Assembly: GCF_008973485.1 (NCBI RefSeq)
Contig: NZ_CP031223.1
Span: forward strand, 3,992,001-4,056,000
Origin: Psychrobacillus glaciei
GTDB taxonomy: Bacteria > Bacillota > Bacilli > Bacillales_A > Planococcaceae
Length of the DNA: 64,000 nucleotides
Direction: 5' to 3'
Each line of letters begins with the position of its first letter. Positions within the stretch are counted from its first letter, which is position 1. The translations under genes and the position numbers were made by a program. Of the stretch, positions 61,520 through 64,000 are shown piece by piece. The notes below the pieces were generated by a model that did no database searches, had not been told where the DNA came from, and saw nothing but the letters and a program-made list of their open reading frames with translations.

Positions 61520-61797
61520 GAAGAAACAACCCGGGTTTTAAGTGCATATAGAGAATTGGAATAAAGTTAGATTAAAAATATTATTTGAAGAATTATATAG
61601 CAACAAACAAGAAGAATCCATTTTGAAAAAAGTTCGATCATTTTCATGATTGTTATAGAACTAACGCATAGTATTATTGAAGTAAAAACCACTTTTACTG
61701 AACCTCAATGTAAAATAAAAGTAGTAAAATGGTACAATCAAAAGGCACTACAAAGTAATCGAGATGGTTAAGGTTAATATCACCTGAAAATAATAAA

Positions 61798-61835
61798 AAG
61801 AAGGCTATTTACAATCCTCTGTAAATAGCCTTCTT
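61798..61835. terminator. Bidirectional terminator between NSS and padR genes
   Basis: AAGAAGGCTATTTACA and TGTAAATAGCCTTCTT form a 16-bp stem abutting the padR stop codon. The remaining 280 bp of this gap hold no recognisable gene. Confidence 0.85.
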
Positions 61836-61836
61836 C

Positions 61837-62379
61837 CTATATTTCCTCTTTTTTAATATGGTTAATTAATCTCTCAAAATACTGTATTGAAGAGTTTATT
61901 CTATAGTTTGCATAATCCCCAATAAAGTCTGTTAATACTTCTTGCCCTGGTTCCATAAAATGTTTTCTGTCAAATTTAGACATCTTGTCCCAAGTTGTTT
62001 TTATCTCGTATACCTTTTTTTCTAATATACCGATGACTTTATCGCGATCCACATACTTCATATTAGCTAAACCAATGACCATACTACCGATTGTATCTGC
62101 ATTTTCAAAAAGTTTATAAATCTTCTTCGGTAACACTTCTCGGCCTTTTTCAGTGATTGCAAATACTTGTTTATCTGGTCGATGCTCTTCTTTAATGATT
62201 TCTTTTGCCTCAATAAAGCCTTGCTTCGCCAATGATTCAAAATGGTAATATAACTTGCTTTCAGTCAGACCATTTATCGTATCAAGAGGCTGTAATACTG
62301 AGATTTGTTTTTTCAATTTATAAGGGTAATTATTTTCTTCCATAAGCTTAGTCAGAATGAAAATTTGAATTGCCATCAT
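61837..62379 (-). CDS. PadR-family transcriptional regulator
   Basis: A 180-aa PadR protein. The N-terminal winged helix contains AIQIFILTKLMEENNYPYKLKKQI, ESKLYYHFESLAKQGFIEAKEIIKE and RPDKQVFAITEKGREVL, followed by a C-terminal helical dimerisation domain. It is downstream of the membrane protein gene it probably represses. The inverted repeat at 63648 upstream of that gene is the likely operator. Confidence 0.88.
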   Translation of the reverse strand: MMAIQIFILTKLMEENNYPYKLKKQISVLQPLDTINGLTESKLYYHFESLAKQGFIEAKEIIKEEHRPDKQVFAITEKGREVLPKKIYKLFENADTIGSMVIGLANMKYVDRDKVIGILEKKVYEIKTTWDKMSKFDRKHFMEPGQEVLTDFIGDYANYRINSSIQYFERLINHIKKEEI

Positions 62380-62442
62380 TTCAGCTCCTTAGGCAAATAT
62401 TAGTTCTATTGTATCAAAACTAATCATTTACTTCAGCAGAAT

Positions 62443-63603
62443 TTAAATTTTTGCAGATTCTCTTGAATCCACTACTGGCATTGGCTTGTGTAAGATCCAA
62501 ACGATAACAACGTTAATTAACATCGCTACTATACCAACTAAAGCTAACCCTAACAAATAAGGGCTTACACTTGTACTACCAAAAATATTAGCAAAGTAAG
62601 CTTGCACTGAATAATACATCGGTGTAATATGGCTCGCCCACTTATAAGGTACATACATCATATCACGTGAAATCGTTGCCCCATTAGCAATCGTTTGAAC
62701 TAACAATATTGGGATATTTAAAATCATACCTGCTTCACCAATTAAGAATACTACAATTGCTGTGAAGTTAAAGCATACCCAATAATTCAGGATTTGTTGT
62801 CCCCAAATTTGGAAGAATAAATCTCCGCTTAAATCATTTATACCAAACGCTATACCTGCTGAAGCTAAACCAGCAATAACACCAATAAGAATTGCTGTTA
62901 ATTGTACATAAATGAATAAACGTGTTTTCGTAGCTCTCCCGCGATTTACTTTAAACGCACCAACTAATTGCATCGCTGCAATCATCGCCCCTACATATAA
63001 GGACATAGTTAAGAACATTGGTAACATATTGTTATGCATACCATCTGGAATGTCATTAATTTTAACAACATTACCTACATAACTGTTTTCAATCAGCTCA
63101 GCCATTTCTTTTGCTTGCTCTTCAGGTACATTGATGTTCATTAAAATACCTTGTGCTGTTTGCTGTGAGAATTGCTCACTTAATTGCTCATTAATTTGAG
63201 AAACAACTTGTGTCATAGAAGATGATACAACTGTTGCTCCTGCTTCGTTAAGAGTGAAATCAATGCTTGATGATACATCACTATTTCGTAAATCAGCTGA
63301 AAACGTTTCTGGTATATGGATCACTAAAGCTAATTCGTTATCTTCTAAATCTTCTAAAGCTGCTTTGTTCGAAATGTTTGTTTTTATTTTCTCAAATGGG
63401 AGTTGTTCTACTAAGTTCTCTGTAATTTGAGCTCCAGTTTCTCCTACATCATCATTAATAATGGCAATCGGTAATTGATCAATATTCCCAGGAATTGCTG
63501 TATAACCTGGCAAAAAGATTCCTAACATACACACTGCATAAAAAACACCCATAAATATAGAGCCTATGGCACCTTTACTCTTCAAAAACTCTGTAAATTT
63601 CAT
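62443..63603 (-). CDS. ABC-2 / YhgE-Pip-like membrane protein
   Basis: A 386-aa membrane protein. One N-terminal transmembrane segment (IFMGVFYAVCMLGIFLPGY) is followed by an extracytoplasmic domain to about residue 195 with LPIAIINDDVGETG and LVIHIPETFSADL, then five or six C-terminal segments. This is the layout of DUF3533/ABC-2 and YhgE/Pip proteins, often linked to drug or type VII effector export. No ATPase is adjacent. It is in an operon with padR (63-bp gap). Confidence 0.82.
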   Translation of the reverse strand: MKFTEFLKSKGAIGSIFMGVFYAVCMLGIFLPGYTAIPGNIDQLPIAIINDDVGETGAQITENLVEQLPFEKIKTNISNKAALEDLEDNELALVIHIPETFSADLRNSDVSSSIDFTLNEAGATVVSSSMTQVVSQINEQLSEQFSQQTAQGILMNINVPEEQAKEMAELIENSYVGNVVKINDIPDGMHNNMLPMFLTMSLYVGAMIAAMQLVGAFKVNRGRATKTRLFIYVQLTAILIGVIAGLASAGIAFGINDLSGDLFFQIWGQQILNYWVCFNFTAIVVFLIGEAGMILNIPILLVQTIANGATISRDMMYVPYKWASHITPMYYSVQAYFANIFGSTSVSPYLLGLALVGIVAMLINVVIVWILHKPMPVVDSRESAKI

Positions 63604-63647
63604 ATTGTAATTCCTTTCTAAATATCTATTCGTTATTACATTATTAA

Positions 63648-63685
63648 TTAAGTTAAAGTACTTTAATTAAACTACTTTAACTTAA
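63648..63685. promoter_or_regulatory. Inverted repeat, probable PadR operator
   Basis: TTAAGTTAAAGTA (63648-63660) and TACTTTAACTTAA (63673-63685) form perfect 13-bp arms around a 12-bp centre that contains CTTTAATTAA, 45 bp upstream of the ABC-2 gene. Confidence 0.72.
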
Positions 63686-63960
63686 CTATGTTAAGTATCT
63701 TATAAGATTCAAGTTTCAATTGCAATCAAAAAAGTATAGTATAGCCTATTTTGTTTTTATTTTTTGTCCAAATTATGAAAAGAGAGGATCGTTACTAACT
63801 AATGAATTATGACTGAATAAAATGAATTCATCTTCTCAATCTTGACCTAAAATAAAAATAAACGCTGCTCGTTTTTACAGGAAAGTGCCTTATTTCTGAA
63901 GATAGTTGAATATACTTTTGTAGTATCCTGACTGTATAAATTACAAAAGGGGCAATTCAA

Positions 63961-64000
63961 ATTACTTTAGCGAACATAATAGCTGATATTTTTTCGTTAA
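63961..64000 (+). CDS. Possible partial gene at right edge (ATT start)
   Basis: AAAAGGGG followed after eight bases by ATT opens ITLANIIADIFSL to the window edge. It is the only frame with a ribosome site here. The preceding 275 bp (63686-63960) contain nothing else I recognise. The call depends on sequence beyond the window. Confidence 0.3.
   Translation, partial: MTLANIIADIFSL

Overview
The window reads as a chromosomal segment of a low-GC, endospore-forming Gram-positive bacterium. A gerA-type spore germination operon, NatAB/NatRK, a T-box leader, LytR-CpsA-Psr and DUF2225 genes, AGGAGG ribosome binding sites and frequent TTG/GTG starts all point to Bacillales. The phenylalanine dehydrogenase closely resembles, from memory, the enzymes of Lysinibacillus and Sporosarcina, so Planococcaceae (Caryophanaceae) is my best guess. 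This is inference from gene content; no search was run.

Region 1 (1-18.5 kb, almost all on the minus strand) is an aromatic catabolism locus. It holds a phenylalanine dehydrogenase, an E1 alpha/beta 2-oxoacid dehydrogenase (E1 beta runs off the left edge), an FlK-like thioesterase, the repressor PaaX, and a phenylacetyl-CoA pathway: paaK, a ferredoxin-NADP reductase-like flavoprotein, paaABCD, an EthD protein, paaF, paaG, a stand-alone aldehyde dehydrogenase, paaH, paaJ and a third crotonase. Three promoters (thioesterase/PheDH side, paaA, paaK) carry the same 26-bp operator-like arrangement, ATAACG-N14-(C/A)GT(T/A)AT. This suggests that phenylalanine deamination, possible oxidative decarboxylation to phenylacetyl-CoA, and ring degradation form one regulon. 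No PaaE, no PaaZ fusion and no canonical PaaI are visible.

Region 2 (18.6-37.7 kb) holds a DinB-like protein, an M29 aminopeptidase, a LacI-controlled beta-glucoside import and hydrolysis operon with no ATPase of its own, natAB with divergent natRK, a UPF0158 gene, an unrecognised gene, an LCP protein, and a germination operon in the order B-A-C.

Region 3 (37.9-63.7 kb) is accessory in character. It contains a MarR/MATE pair with four matching operators, a compositionally distinct DrrAB-type exporter, DNA glycosylase Tag, RraA-like, DUF2277, a degenerate kinase, DJ-1/Lrp, a TetR/DUF1772 divergent pair with an operator and a six-fold hexanucleotide repeat, a frameshifted paiB, a leucine-rich repeat protein, a DUF2225 pair, a three-gene ABC exporter, an O-methyltransferase operon behind paired GTATAC palindromes, a T-box-controlled NSS amino acid transporter, and a PadR-controlled ABC-2 type membrane protein. 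Several gene remnants lie between them.

The non-coding part is unusually structured. At least ten copies of a roughly 47-nt palindromic repeat occur, eight of them between 43 and 52.4 kb. Two other repeat families, each with two copies here, have hairpins whose arms differ between copies but remain paired, which is what conserved RNA or DNA structure would give. A 21-nt tandem array lies beside paaX. I saw no rRNA, tRNA, CRISPR array, integrase or complete transposase.
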